Source of the DNA: Rehmannia glutinosa
Lineage: Eukaryota; Streptophyta; Magnoliopsida; Lamiales; Orobanchaceae
NCBI GenBank assembly: GCA_016081115.2
Contig: CM071930.1
Coordinates: 34,177,641-34,241,640 of the forward strand
Length of the DNA: 64,000 nucleotides
Direction of reading: 5' to 3'
Part shown: positions 1-11,562 of the stretch, one piece after another
Position numbering within the stretch: the stretch's first letter is position 1
Layout: each line of letters opens with the position of its first letter
Translations under genes and position numbers: made by a program
The notes under the pieces: model-generated
The model's input: only the letters and a program-made list of their open reading frames with translations
Databases searched by the model: none
Told to the model about the DNA's origin: nothing

Positions 1-452
1 GAGTTCAAAAATACGTACCCAAACGCTGGCCACTGAAGTTTGGACCTTATACGGGTTGAAGTCCGGCACCCATGGGGAGAGACGTATAGTTCCCGGATTG
101 AGCGCCCAATTTATCCAAACCTGAGCTCGAGCACGGTCCTGCGCATTAGAAAACTTAACACAAAAAAATCCCTTACCCAGGGGGATTAGTTTCCAATCAG
201 TTTTAATGCCCCATAATTCAGATTGGCGTTTATGCAAAGGCATTGTCGCCCATGGTTTGTTGCCTTTACCCAAAATCACCCTTCCAATTAAGGAATACGA
301 GAATTCAGCGAGACGTTGTTGATACACATTTTCATCTATAGTAATTGAGTAATAATCGCCTTTTCTAACCGGCTTAGGGATAGAGTTGGATTTCCCAGAA
401 ACCACGTGTGAAAAGGATTCGAAGTTACCTTGTGCTTGCGGAGTAGAATCCA
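1..452 (-). pseudogene. LINE ORF1 fragment (DUF4283 region), inverted part of L-A
   Basis: Read on the minus strand this matches the middle of ORF1 in L-D (about 45990-46580): the block containing GDYYS, the YQQR segment and the KGNKPWATM motif, which plant LINE ORF1 proteins carry in the DUF4283 domain ahead of a CCHC knuckle. It is cut at the window edge, so the C-terminal half and knuckle are not seen. It has no start codon of its own. The family role is binding LINE RNA in a ribonucleoprotein. The junction with the plus-strand part is at about 452-457. Confidence 0.75.
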
Positions 453-456
453 AGTC

Positions 457-1451
457 GTGGTGGAATGGAGGGCTATACACAACCGATTGGCAGTCCAGGA
501 TTCTTTACGAGATAGGGGAAGTTTTACTGGCCCTTCGGTTTGTGTTCTTTGCAGGGAATCGGGGGAATCGGTTGATCACTTATTTGTTTCTTGTGCTTTT
601 GCAGGGCATATATGGCGTTGGATCTTCCAAGCCTTTCACGTGAACCCCCTCCAGGCTTACAGTTTCAATGAACTGCTGGTACGGCTTATGTCTCTTCATT
701 TTAGTGACCAGGTCGCTTTCCTTTGGCGTGTGGCAATATTGTCCTGCATCTGGCTTATTTGGCACATCCGTAATGAGCTGATTTTCCACAACAAAGTCTG
801 GACTCCGGAGGCGGTGCTCATTCACCTACAGGTACTCATTGTTGAATCAGCATCTTTGGACCGGGGATGCATGAATAACGATCAGCAGGACCTCTTTATC
901 CTGCGTGGTTTAAGAGTTCCCGGAAGGGCTAGGCATGCTCCGAAGATTGTGAAGGTCCAGTGGCAAAAACCCCTCCCGGGTTGGATCAAGGTTAACACGG
1001 ATGGCAGCGCTTTAGGGGCGCCGGGCAATCTAACAGCCTCCGGTGTCGGAATTGTAGAGGATTCTTTCGTGGATGCTTTGTCCATCACTGTGGTTCAGGG
1101 TACGCATTTGAAGCTGAATTGGTTGCAGCAATGTGGGCGATTCAATACGCATTTGCAAATGGCTGGACGTAACTTTGACTAGAATCGGATTAGATGTATG
1201 TGGTGAACCTAATGGAGAAGAGAACGATGGAGGTCCCATGGCGCCATCTTAGCTATTGGCGCCAAACCTTGCATCTGCTCAGTGGCATTGATCTTGTAGT
1301 CTCTCATATCTTTTGCGAAGGCAATCGGGTGGCAGACATGCTGAGCAAGAAGACGGAGAGTGGCACCTGGTGGGACGTTCCGCCCACAGACCTTCTTCGC
1401 TACCTCACTGATGATTATGTTGGCCAATCCAACTATAGGTTTGTTACTTAA
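457..1451 (+). pseudogene. LINE ORF2 C-terminus: zinc-binding region and RNase H (L-A)
   Basis: The frame begins in the reverse-transcriptase zinc-binding (zf-RVT) region, seen as RAIHNRLAVQDSL and CVLCRES...VDHLFVSC, and continues into an RNase H domain starting GWIKVNTDGSA, where the Asp is the first catalytic residue. A frameshift near 1140-1190 breaks RNase H. The other frame then carries the conserved tail from the VVNLMEKR segment to VGQSNYRFVT and a stop at 1449-1451. The tail (SGIDLVVSH, KKTESGTWW) groups L-A with L-E rather than with L-C, L-D and L-F. Endonuclease and RT are absent, so the copy cannot move by itself. Confidence 0.85.
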
Positions 1452-1506
1452 TGCGCCACCGCTTCAGGTTTCTTTTTAGGCGCCTTTTTCTGGGGGTACT
1501 CTTTTT

Positions 1507-1551
1507 CCTTCCAAGGGTTTTTCCCACAAGGGTGGGTTTTACCTTGGAAGG
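1507..1551 (+). other. Conserved 3' UTR stem-loop of L-A
   Basis: CCTTCCAAGG pairs with CCTTGGAAGG (10 bp). Inside it CCCAC pairs with GTGGG around an AAGG loop. The same structure occurs in all six LINE 3' ends here, about 160 nt before the poly(A). Confidence 0.8.
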
Positions 1552-1712
1552 TTTTAACGAGGCCCCAACCATTCAGCCATTTGGTCGGCTTGTGAACACT
1601 TCGTTTTGGTTGTTGACATTATTTCCAGGCTTTCATTTGGTTACCTGATCTGCCTGTGATCAGGATTACTCTTTTTCATTTTTTATATATAATTCGCACT
1701 TATTCAAAAAAA

Positions 1713-1755
1713 TGAAATGTGCCATTTTAGAAAATCTATCAACAACCACAAACAC
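1713..1755 (-). pseudogene. Sliver of Gy1 integrase between two LINEs
   Basis: The reverse complement encodes VFVVVDRFSKMAHF, the integrase core segment just after the first catalytic Asp in Ty3/gypsy elements. The upstream half of the same sentence is at 8297 onward (DSVFVVVD). The sliver therefore belongs to Gy1, was separated from it by the L-B insertion, and is cut on the other side by L-A. Positions 1738-1755 are also the left TSD of L-B. Confidence 0.85.
1738..1755. repeat. Left target-site duplication of L-B (18 bp)
   Basis: ATCAACAACCACAAACAC at 1738-1755 is repeated exactly at 8297-8314, on either side of L-B. Confidence 0.9.
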
Positions 1756-1859
1756 GAAAGAGGCTTGTTATTGATTACAAAGCTCTGGTGACATTCTTCT
1801 TGACTGGAAAATTCTCTCTTTAGGGTTTTGCTCTCTCCTCTCTTTTGCACACGGTTTGG
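1756..1859 (+). promoter_or_regulatory. 5' UTR of L-B
   Basis: This is 104 nt between the TSD and the ORF1 ATG at 1860, with a pyrimidine-rich stretch at about 1812-1846. It should contain the internal promoter of the element. I see no similarity to the 5' UTRs of L-C (about 20995-21089) or L-D (about 47189-47275). Confidence 0.55.
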
Positions 1860-4105
1860 ATGGCCAACCCTTCTCCTCCGGTGCCCGCGCCGGTCATGGC
1901 CTTGCCAGAGTCTTTGGCTTTCTCCGGTCTAACTTCGAACTTTGAACCATACCATGCACGTTCCTCTCCAACGAAAATTGCCAAATCCATTGACGTTAAC
2001 CCACCACCATCGGGTTGCGTCTCCTTCTATGGGGTGCCATGGAAATTCCTATCGCGCAAGGCTAGCCACGTCCAGCAGCATCCATCATCGTCCTCAGCAT
2101 CGGGTGTGGTCCCCCCACACGCCTACCTGCAACAAACGCCATCAACATCGTACATTTAGCTTGTCGCCCATCAGTAGCAGCAAGCAACAACCTAGTACTA
2201 GTACGTAGCGCAGCAAAAGAATATCCTTGTACCACCAGCGGTCCCGCATAGCTGCAACAACCTCGTACCACCAGCTTTCCCCACGCAGCAGGTCCTCTCG
2301 CCCCAAGGCGCTGCTGCAGCGCTCCAAGCGAACAAAGTGGCAGGTGAGCAGGGGGATGCGCCCCCTCATCATGACATGGCGTCCCTCGCCTCCTTTACCC
2401 CCATGGCCGCCCCATGCCAGGGCCGCCTCCCATCATCGTGTATGGGGGCCGGCGGTAACTCACCCTCCATCCCAGGCAGCCCGTCCCCAGGGGAGTGATG
2501 ACCCCTGGGCCCCAGTCCACCCTCCGCAGGGCATTCTTCCTGCATGTCCATCCATGAACTCTCCTCAACTCGCTGGATGCCTTGCCACCATGGGCCACCC
2601 CAGTGCGTCGAACCCCCAACATTTGACTTATAATATTGGTCATCAAGTTAATTCTTATGCCAAAGTGGTCCCATCCTATGAATTCAATTTTCTCAAAGGC
2701 CTCGGTTGCAGGTACCATTCATCTGGATTCCACAACTCAGGTTTCAGGTAATCCTACTTTGTTTTCCACAATGGTTTCTGGTAAAACTCATTCTATCCCA
2801 AAACCGGTTCGCAAAGGTGATTACTACTCTGTTACCATTGATGACAATGTTTATCAGCAACGTCTCGCTGAGTTTTCCTACTCGTTGATTGGAAGGGTTA
2901 TTTTAGGAAAAGGCAACAAGCCATGGGCGACTATGCCTTTGCATAAACGCCTATCTGAATTATGGGGTATTAAAAATGAATGGAAATTAATTCCCTTGGG
3001 AAAGGGATTATTTTGTGTTAAATTGTTTAGTGCGCAGGATCGTGCTCGGGCTCAACAATGTACTAATTGGATGCTTAACCCTGGTACTATCCGACTGTCT
3101 CCATGGGTGCCTGACTTCAATCCTTACAAGGTCTAATCTTCAGTGACCAGCGTTTGGGTACGCATTTTTGAACTCAGTCTGGAATACTGGGACCCTAATA
3201 ACATCATGGGAATTGCTAGTGCTCTTGGGAATCCAATTCAGATTGATCAGCATTCCTTGGATGGTTTTTGGGTCATTTTGTTCGGGTTCTGGTGGATATT
3301 GACCTCTCCAAGCCTTTGGAAGAACACATTATGGTTGAGCGCACTGGTAAATGCTCTTTTGTTTCCGTCACTTATGAAAAATTACCTGCATTTTGCTCGA
3401 GGTGTAGTGTTACGGGGCATTCCACAGCATCATGTCGTTTTAACAATGCGGGGAATCCAACGACGGAAGGGCACTCTTCACCAGCCCAGGGACGTTCGCG
3501 GGCGTCGGGTACTCGTCAAAATTCTCTGCAGCGCGGCCGATCCAGGGTTCATAAGGTTTACCGTCCTGTTAAGCAGGACAAGGGCAAGGCTGTAGATGAC
3601 TCAATGGGAACTATGGGTTCGACTATGCACACAGGATCTCCACCTTGCGCAATAGTCACTTGCCCTTCAGGCGTCCATCTTGGTAATACCTTTGAGGTTC
3701 TTGGTTCAGTCGATTCCCAGGACCAACAACCAGCAGATTACCCAGCCAGGGAGCCGTCTCCCAAAGCCAGTACTTCCAATAAGGAGCCGGTTTCTACCAT
3801 TATGCCATTACGGTTCAGTATCCTTTGGGGAAGCCTATTCGTGCACTGAGCCATGCTTTTCGGGATAGCTCTTTGGACTCGGCCAAAGATAGAATTCTCC
3901 GGCATCGGGGTCGTCCCCCCAGCTCATGACGTCACTATCGAGCCAGAATGCCCAGCACAACACGAGATGAATTTCGCAGCTTCCAAGAGATGGGCTGATT
4001 ACGCAAATGAGGTGGGTCAGTCTCAAACGTCAGATTCTGCAGCACATCACACGCCTATTTTTACCGTGCGTTCGTCACGGGCGCCTCCCCCCTTCATCTC
4101 AATGA
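1860..4105 (+). pseudogene. LINE ORF1 (DUF4283 and CCHC knuckle), L-B
   Basis: The start at 1860 (MANPSPPVPAP) is the first ATG after the 5' UTR. The protein has a Pro/Ser-rich N-terminus, then the DUF4283 block (GDYYSVTIDDNVYQQR, KGNKPWATM) at about 2810-3130, a continuation from WVRIFELSLEYWDPNN to SFVSVTYEKLP, and a CCHC knuckle (CSRCSVTGHSTASC) at about 3395-3440. A low-complexity tail ends near VRSSRAPPP. At least five frame changes and a stop at 3134-3136 break it. In the other copies ORF1 ends at the TGA inside the ATGA at the ORF2 start. Here an indel puts the tail in frame with ORF2. Confidence 0.85.
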
Positions 4106-7100
4106 ATTGCATCTCCTGGAACATCTGGGGGATTGGGAATGTTGCATCTCGCAATGTTCTTACGGCTTTATGTCAAAAGCATAAGCCTTCGATTTTGGCT
4201 ATTTGTGAACCTAAGGTGGACATTTCGACTATTTCCGATTCATATTGGCATAGCCTGGATTTGATTCTAGTGGGTCAAAGTTTTCGAGGCGATGGACGGC
4301 CAGACATTTGGGTTCTTCACGACACCACAATCTCAATCCTTAACCAAGTTTGGTCGTCTACTCAATGTATCATTTTCCAAGTTCAATTTGGTGCTTTGAT
4401 TTTTCATGTTGGCTTCACTCATGGTTTGTGTGATTACATTTCACGACGTGAGTTCTGGCTGGATTTGAGGAATTTGGGTCTTACTGATCTGTTACTTGTT
4501 GGGGATTTTAATGCGGTTTTGGGACATCATGAGCGCTCGCGCAATGATACTCTTTCCCAAGCCTCGTGTCAGGATTTCAGGGATTTCATGGAGGACACTG
4601 GATTGTTTGCGGTGCCCACTACGGGGAATTCATTTACTTGGTGCTCACCCCGTAGGCCTCTATCTTTACTTCAGTCGAAGTTGGACAGAGCCCTCGCAAC
4701 TTGTCCATTTTTTGCGCTTTAGCAGGATGTAAAGGGTTTAATTCTTCCTCGCTTTGGTTCGGATCACCACCCTATTTTGGTTTCATGCACTTCCGCCATT
4801 AGCAGGGGTCCTGTTCCGTTTCGTTTTCAGCGTATGTGGGTTCATCACGATTCATTCCGGGATTTGGTTACAACTTCTTGGGTCTCTCCATGTGACACGC
4901 CCAATCCTTTATTGCGTGTCATGAAGAAGCTCAAGCGGTTGAGACAAGTTATTAAAGATTGGAACAGGGATGTATTTGGGGATGTTAACCGTAAGGTGGA
5001 TAGTCAGTTGGAGCATCTTCGTCAGATTCAGGCATACATTGAGGCATTGGGTTATACCGCCACTCTTTGAGATAGCGAGTTGGACGCCCAATTGAAGCTC
5101 TCGCAAACGCTGCAGTTACAATCCGAATTCCTTAAGCAAAAGGCCCGTACTCCCTGGCTTAAGGACAAGGATCGTAATACAGCATTTTTTCACCAGCGTA
5201 GCCAGATTCGTAAGGGGCGTGCATGTCTTCAGGGGCTTATGGTAGATGGCAATTACACTGATAATGCTGGTATCCTTGGGGACCACATCGTCTCCTTTTA
5301 CAAGGATCCCTTCGCGGATACCGGGAGTTTCATCTTGGATTTCTCGTTAGTCGACCAGGTTATTACTCCAATGGTTGGAGCGCAGGCAAATGCCACCCTC
5401 ACTGTCATTCTGTCGGATTTAGAAGTTAAGGAAGCGATTTTCGATATGGACTCTGATAGTTCTCTGGGGCCAGATGAGTTCAATGGGATTTTTTATCGTC
5501 ATTTTTGGGATGTCATCTCCGCCGAGGTAACTACTGCCGTTCGCTTTTTCTTCATTAATTCGTCACTACCTCTGGGATTGAATGCAAGTTTCATGACGCT
5601 CATCCCAAAGACTAAGGATGCGAACGTCATTGAAAACTTCCGCCCGATTGTTATGAGCAATTTCATTTTCAAGATCATCACGAAGATCTTGGCTACACAC
5701 TTGGGTTTGATTATTGCGGATTATTTATCTCCGACGCAGTTTGGTTTTATCCCTGGAAGACAAATTCATGATTGTATTGCCATGGTATCTGAAGGGTTCA
5801 ATGTCTTACAGGGTCGCATGAATTCGAATATGATCCTGAAAATAGATATCCGCAAGGCCTTTGACCCATTGAGGTGGGATTTCTTGCTACACGTCTTGCG
5901 CTGTTTCGGTTTCTCAGAGATCTTTGTGCATTGGGTGGAGGTGATTCTTCGGTCATCCAGGATATCTGTGGGCGATTTATTGCATTGCGGAGGAAGTCCT
6001 GGGGCGATTTATTGCATTGGCGATGGAACAGTCTCGGTTATCTTCCTTCATGGCGCCAAGGGGGATAGTTTTTTCTTCGTCCATCTTATATGCAGACGAT
6101 ATTGTCATCATGTGTGGGGCGTCTTCTACTAATGCCCGGGTCTTGCTTCAGATTCTTAATCATTATGCAGATATCTCGGGCCAAGTGTTTAACCCACAGA
6201 AATCGAAGGTTTACTTTGGTTTGCAAGTTTCGTCATATGTCCGTGGAAGAGTGCAACACATTTTGGGGATCCATCCAGGGGCGTTCCCCACTGTGTATTT
6301 GGGCGCTCCAATCTTTAAGGGCGCTCCAAAGGTTGTGGATTTACAACCTATCTTTGATAAGATAATCCTCAAATTCAGATGATGGAAAGGTTCATCTCTT
6401 TCCCTTGCTGGTAGAGTTTGCCTGGTTAACTCGGTGATCACTAGCTCTTTCGTGCACACCATGATGGTTTATAAATGGTCGGCTACGCTGCTAAAACATA
6501 TGGAAAAGGCCATGCGCAACTTCATTTGGACGGGGGATGTGAATTCTAAGGGAAAGGTGGTGGTCAATTGGGACAGATGCTGCACGCCCAGGGCAGAAGG
6601 GGGACTGGGCGTGCGATCTATTGTGGTTGCCAACAATGCCTTCTTGATGAAATGAAGGTTTTGAACTCAGACTCGGTGGTTTACAGAACCCTCTGACAAC
6701 GGTACTTTACAAGGAATGGGAAAATTTGGCGGTCCTTTATTCCTTCTTCCATCTGGGCTGGGATTAAACCCTGCATTTCCGATTGCTTGGATAATGCTCG
6801 TTGGATCCCAGGGGCTAATTCCGAGGTATTATTCTGGATTGACAATTGGTTGGGATACTCTATAGCAGACATAATTGGTATTCCAGAGGACTATAGATAC
6901 TTATATCATCAGCGCATTTCCGACTATTTTTATGATGGAACCTGGCACTTCACCTTCGCTTTCGTAGAGGCCTATTTGGATATGGTCCGTGACAATGTGC
7001 GCGTCCCGATTGCGCCAGACACCCGAGATACACGTGTTTGGTTGAACTCAGAGGATGGCTCGGTTACCTCGAAGGCGGCTTACAATCATCTTTGCCCCCA

Positions 7101-8028
7101 GTGCCCGACAGTCAAATGGGGCTCTTGGATTTGGTAGCAACATATCCCGGAACGGAGATCGGTGGTTGCATGGAGGGCCATACACAACCGACTGGCTGTC
7201 CAAGATTCTTTACGAGCTAGGGGGAGTTTTACTGGCCCTTCGGTTTGTGTTCTATGTAGGGAATTGGAGGAATCGGTTGATCATTTATTTGTCTCTTGTG
7301 CTTTTGCAGGACATATATGGCGATGGATCTTCCACACTTTTCAAGTTCACCCTTTTCAGACATATAGCCTTAACGAGTTACTTGTGCGGCTAATGAATTT
7401 TCATTTTAGTGACCAAATTGCTTTCCTCTGGCGGGTGGCGATACTTTCTTGCATCTGGCTCATATGGCATATCCGAAACGAATTGATTTTTCACAACAAA
7501 ATCAATACCCTGGACGCGGCAATCATTCATCTACAAGTTCTCATTGTAGAATCATCATCATTGGACTGGGGTTGCATGAAAAATGATCAACAGGACTTAT
7601 TTATCTTGCGCGGACTACGAGTTCATGGTAGGGCTAGACAAGCTCCGAAGATCATCGAGGTTCTTTGGCAAAAGCCCCTTCCGGGCTGGATCAAGGTGAA
7701 TATAGATGGCAGCGCCTCAGGGATGCCGGGAAGGCTAACCGCATCCGGTGTTTTTCAAGGGTGCTTTGTTCACCACTGTGGATCAGGGTATGCGTTTGAA
7801 GCTGAATTGATGGCAGCAATGTGGGCGATCCAGTATGCGTTTGCTAATGGTTGGACACAACTTTGGCTGGAGTCGTATTCAATGTATGTGGTGAATTTGC
7901 TGGAGAAAAGATCGACGGAGGTCCCGTGGCACCATCTGAGCTACTGGCGCCACACCCTACACCTCCTAAGCCAAATGGATCTCGTAGTATCACATATTGG
8001 CCAATCCAACTATAGGTTTACTACTTAG
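4102..8028 (+). pseudogene. LINE ORF2: endonuclease-RT-RNase H, L-B
   Basis: From ATG 4102 the order is an APE-type endonuclease (NIWGIGN, CEPKV, GDFNAVLG, DHHPILVS), then a linker, RT (5080-6400), the zf-RVT region (about 7030-7390) and RNase H (from GWIKVNIDGSA at about 7687). In-frame stops occur at 4720-4722 and 5068-5070, with frameshifts near 6132, 6382, 6655 and 7137. RT lacks the RQGDPLSP segment: a direct repeat of GGGCGATTTATTGCATTG lies where it should be (about 5969 and 6003). YADDI survives in another frame near 6087. RNase H has lost about 90 bp before the conserved VGQSNYRF end. The enzyme would be inactive. Confidence 0.9.
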
Positions 8029-8090
8029 TGCGCTCATTTCAGGATTCTTTCCCTTTTTAGGCGCCTATTGTTTCCTGGGGTACTCTTTTT

Positions 8091-8135
8091 CCTTCCAAGG
8101 GTTTTTCCCACAAGGGTGGGTTTTACCTTGGAAGG
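8091..8135 (+). other. Conserved 3' UTR stem-loop of L-B
   Basis: It has the same sequence as the L-A stem-loop: a 10-bp outer stem, a 5-bp inner stem and an AAGG loop. Confidence 0.8.
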
Positions 8136-8296
8136 TTTTAACGAGGCCCCAACCATTCAGCCATTTGGTCGGCTTGTGACCATTTATTTTGGATTTTGAT
8201 ATTATTTCCAGGGTTCTCTTTGGTTACCTGATCAGTCTGTGATCAGGACTACTCTTTTTCATTTTTATATATATATATTCGAATTTATTCAAAAAA

Positions 8297-8314
8297 ATCA
8301 ACAACCACAAACAC
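8297..8314. repeat. Right target-site duplication of L-B
   Basis: Exact repeat of 1738-1755. It directly follows the A-run of L-B and is also part of the Gy1 integrase codons. Confidence 0.9.
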
Positions 8315-9283
8315 AGAATCTCTACCCTTACTTGTTCTAGGTAAACCCAAAATAAAGTCCATAGATATGTCCACCCAAGGTTCATTTGGAATAGGTAAAG
8401 GTTTATACATTCCATGAGGTTGTGATTTTGATTTAGCATGTTTACAAGTTATGCACTTTTCACAAATTCTTTCAACATCAACACACATACAAGGCCAAAA
8501 GAAATGATCACGTAGGACTTCCAAGGTTTTATGCACACCAAAGTGTCCCATTAAACCTCCCCCATGCGCTTCTCTAACAAGTAACTCTCGAATAGAATAT
8601 TTGGGGATGCAAAGTTTGTTTTCATGAAATAAGTACCCTTCGTGTTTATAGAACTTTCCAAATGCAGCATGCTCACAAGCTATATAAATAGAAGAGAAAT
8701 CAGAATCATTGTCATACATTTCTTTTATTGACTCAAAACCAAGAAGCTTAGAACCCAATGTAGTGATTAAGGCATGCCTCCGAGATAATGCATCAGCTAC
8801 AATGTTTTCTTTCCCCTTTTTATATTTAATCACATAAGGAAATGATTCAATGAACTCCACCCATTTGATATGTCGCTTGTTCAACTTACCTTGTCCCTTG
8901 AGATATTTTAAAGATTCATGATCAGTATGAATCACAAACTCCTTTGGCCACAAGTAGTGCTGCCAAGTTTCCAATGCTCTCACCAAAGCATAGAGCTCTT
9001 TATCATACGTCGGATAGTTCAATTGTGCTCCTTTCAACTTCTCACTAAAGTAAGCAATTGGTCTTCCCTCCTGCATCAAAACAGCACCTACACCCACTCC
9101 GGATGCATCACATTCAAGGTCAAATGATTTATCAAAATTAGGTAATGCAAGAATAGGTGCAGTAGTTAGTTTTTCTTTAAGGAGTTCAAATGCATGTTGT
9201 TGTTTTTCTCCCCAATGAAAACCAACTTCCTTTTTGATTATTTCATTCAATGGTGCAGCAATGGTGCTAAAATTCTTTACAAT
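8297..9283 (-). pseudogene. Gy1 gypsy pol: end of RT, RNase H and start of integrase
   Basis: One open minus-strand frame. From its N-terminal side it carries the RT connection (FSTIAAPLNEII), RNase H (LECDASGVGVGAVL; HTDHESLKYLKGQ; ADALSRRH), then the integrase HHCC zinc domain (GHFGVHKT with CEKCITCKHAKS) and the first Asp of the core (WVDISMDFILGLP). The integrase continues at 1713-1755 beyond L-B. The upstream RT half should lie past Gy2 at 31556-32728, but about 170 codons are missing there. The frame is open across roughly 330 codons. Motifs suggest the chromovirus group, but the chromodomain region is not in the window. Confidence 0.9.
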
Positions 9284-9524
9284 TGTCATTACCCAAAACA
9301 TTTGCATTTTAATTAGCATGGTTATTCAGTCATAAGCATAGTTACATGCATTTCGATACCTCATTTTTACATTAGATTGCATGTGAATTGGCAAATTTAA
9401 GTTGTAGCATATGTAATATATGAAAAATGTCTACAATACAGGTACAACTATATGGGTATTTAATACAAATAGGTAATTATATAAGTTATATATACTGTAC
9501 GACAACACATATATAATTGGTATA

Positions 9525-9546
9525 ATATATATATATATATATATAT
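9525..9546. repeat. (AT)11 microsatellite in the Gy2 5' LTR
   Basis: A run of alternating A and T. It is the point just after which the truncated 3' LTR stops matching. Confidence 0.85.
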
Positions 9547-10670
9547 TGGTGTGTGTGAATGTGTAGACTAATTATCCAACTGAAGGTTCTTCAGGGCTAA
9601 GCAACTAAGATATATATCTATATATAATTCAAAGGGACGTGGCTTAACCAAACATACACATAGGGTGGATATGTGTTTATCATATAATTTATATAATATA
9701 CTTTACTTAATTCAACACACTTGACTGCATGAGGATATGAGAGAATAAAAGAGTGGACAGTATATATAGATATAAGTTAATCATAAAGACGGAGGTTGCT
9801 GAAACATAAAAGAGGTAATACGTCGAGAGGAAGGCGGAAATGCGAAGGAGAAATCGGTAACCTTTATTGATTTTTTTTAATTTTTTTTGTGCCTAATTGC
9901 TAACATAGGACACTTTTGGATGTTGACGTCAATTTTCTTTTACATGATAAAAATTCTTTAGGTAGATGGCTTATTAATAATTGATAAGAAAATGATAAGA
10001 GGGTTTGAATCTATCTTTTTCTTGTTAGCTGGTTCTTTCTTAATTAAACATAGTTAATTAAATGTTTATTTTGTCTTGGTGTATGCAGGGTGTGTAAGAT
10101 ATTAAGTTCATATATATGGAATTGGTACTAAATTATTTATGTAAATATGACATATGTATTTATATAGCTACAGGTTTATATTTAATTATAATGTCAATTT
10201 AAATTTATACTATATCTATATTGCTTAATGCAAATCTTGAAGGGAATAGACGAATGGATATATATATGATAAATATATTTATAAATTAATGAGATACATA
10301 TATTTATTTAGAGTTATAATAAGAAAATATAATTTAATTGAGATTTGCTTTTAATTGTGTTAGGAATCATAACAAATAGAATTTCCTTACAGGAACACGC
10401 CATGAATTACATATACATGATATTATTAGTGTTAAATATATGATTTTGAACTTGGTTATGCATTTTAACATGCTAATAGGACAAAATCCTGATAAAGAAG
10501 CAAATCGGGCTAGCTAGGAAAGGTCATCGAGATAAGGGCACCCCTGTGAGTATAATCTTTTAGCTTGTTATTTGACTTGTGTGATTATATGATTAATGTG
10601 TTGGAATGAATTATTTACTTATCCGCTCGATGATTAGTAGCTTATCGTGCCCTAATGTGAATTGCATGAT

Positions 10671-10795
10671 TCTCTATGATGATATTGGGATGAAATTGAG
10701 ATATATGATCTCTATGTGATGACATTGAAATGGAATTGAGATATGTGATCTCCAATGATGTTATTGATACGGAAAGGAAATATGTGATTATAGAA
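10671..10795 (+). repeat. Imperfect ~39-bp tandem repeat (3 units) in the LTR
   Basis: Units start at about 10671, 10709 and 10749. Each has the pattern TCTC-ATG-GATG-TATTG followed by GAAATTGAGATATRTGATC. It may be a U3 enhancer-type repeat; the function is inferred only. Confidence 0.6.
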
Positions 10796-11523
10796 ATGCA
10801 TTCATCAGAGATTAATGGATTCTGTTATGGCCACTAATGACCTTGAATCACAGAATTACAGATATCCAAAAATTCTGGATTACAGAGTACCGTACGGCCA
10901 CCCCGAGTTCACTGAACTCTACATGAAATAATGAATTACAGAGTGCCATGGCCATCTTCGTGATCACGATTTATTCTTGGTATTAGCTGGCCCATAACAG
11001 TAAAAGAATATGATCAAGCACGTGCATTTATGTGTTTATGAATGTTATGAACAAAGAGTGTGAAATGGTTATGATAATGTGCTTGTGTGATGTTAAATAA
11101 CCTGTTATTGGATTATACTTGCTGAGCTTGCAACTCACCAAATGCAATGTTGCCAATTTTTAGTTGTTGTAGATAAAAGTTGATCCGTGGGGTGTGACGG
11201 AAGTTTAAAGCATGGATCAAAGGTCGGCCGGCTGGATTCCCATCCTTCTCCCTCTGCTCATCATTTGCATTTCATATAGGGAGTTTTATTTTGATCTATA
11301 TATAAAAAGGCACGGTCGTTAATGTTGTGTAATATGGATGAATGCACATATGTGAGTGAGTGCTGCTAAATCATTTTGAGTAAATGCTTCCGCTTGAACC
11401 AAAAAGGTTATAGCTGATGGCTAATATATTAATATCATGCGCAATGCAGCGGTGCTGCCTATGAATTATATTTTTATACGATATAAATATGTGTTACAAG
11501 GGTAAGGGTGTTACAGTTTAGTT

Positions 11524-11535
11524 TGGTATCAGAGC
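11524..11535 (+). other. Gy2 primer-binding site (initiator Met tRNA)
   Basis: TGGTATCAGAGC lies eight bases after the LTR end. It is the standard complement of the 3' end of plant initiator Met tRNA, used to prime minus-strand synthesis. Confidence 0.9.
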
Positions 11536-11562
11536 CCGGGTAGGGGTTCTGTAGATCATGGC

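Larger units (their letters stand above)
1..1712 (+). mobile_element. L-A: L1-type LINE, 5' part inverted
   Basis: The right part (about 457-1712) reads on the plus strand as the end of LINE ORF2 plus a 3' UTR ending in a short A-run at 1706-1712. The left part (1-452) is ORF1 of the same family on the minus strand, running off the window. The family is recognised by comparison with L-B, L-C and L-D. Head-to-head joining of an inverted 5' piece to a 3' piece is the usual product of twin priming during LINE insertion. The 3' end abuts gypsy integrase sequence at 1713. The left end and TSD lie outside the window. Confidence 0.85.
1756..8296 (+). mobile_element. L-B: full-length but dead L1-type LINE (6.5 kb)
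   Basis: Flanked by an exact 18-bp TSD, it has a roughly 104-nt 5' UTR, ORF1 (1860-4105), ORF2 (4102-8028), a 3' UTR with the family stem-loop, and a TATTC-A(n) end. It lies in the integrase gene of Gy1, antisense to that gene. Both ORFs are broken by stops, frameshifts and a deletion in RT. The intact TSD and full length show that it arrived by a normal LINE insertion and decayed afterwards. Confidence 0.93.
9284..11515 (+). repeat. Gy2 5' LTR (2232 bp)
   Basis: It starts TGTCATTACCC and ends GTGTTACA. The first 265 bp are nearly identical to 31312-31555. The LTR should hold the promoter and polyadenylation signals. The AT-rich U3 carries an (AT)n run at 9525-9546 and a three-unit imperfect tandem repeat near 10671-10795. 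No coding content is seen. Confidence 0.9.
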
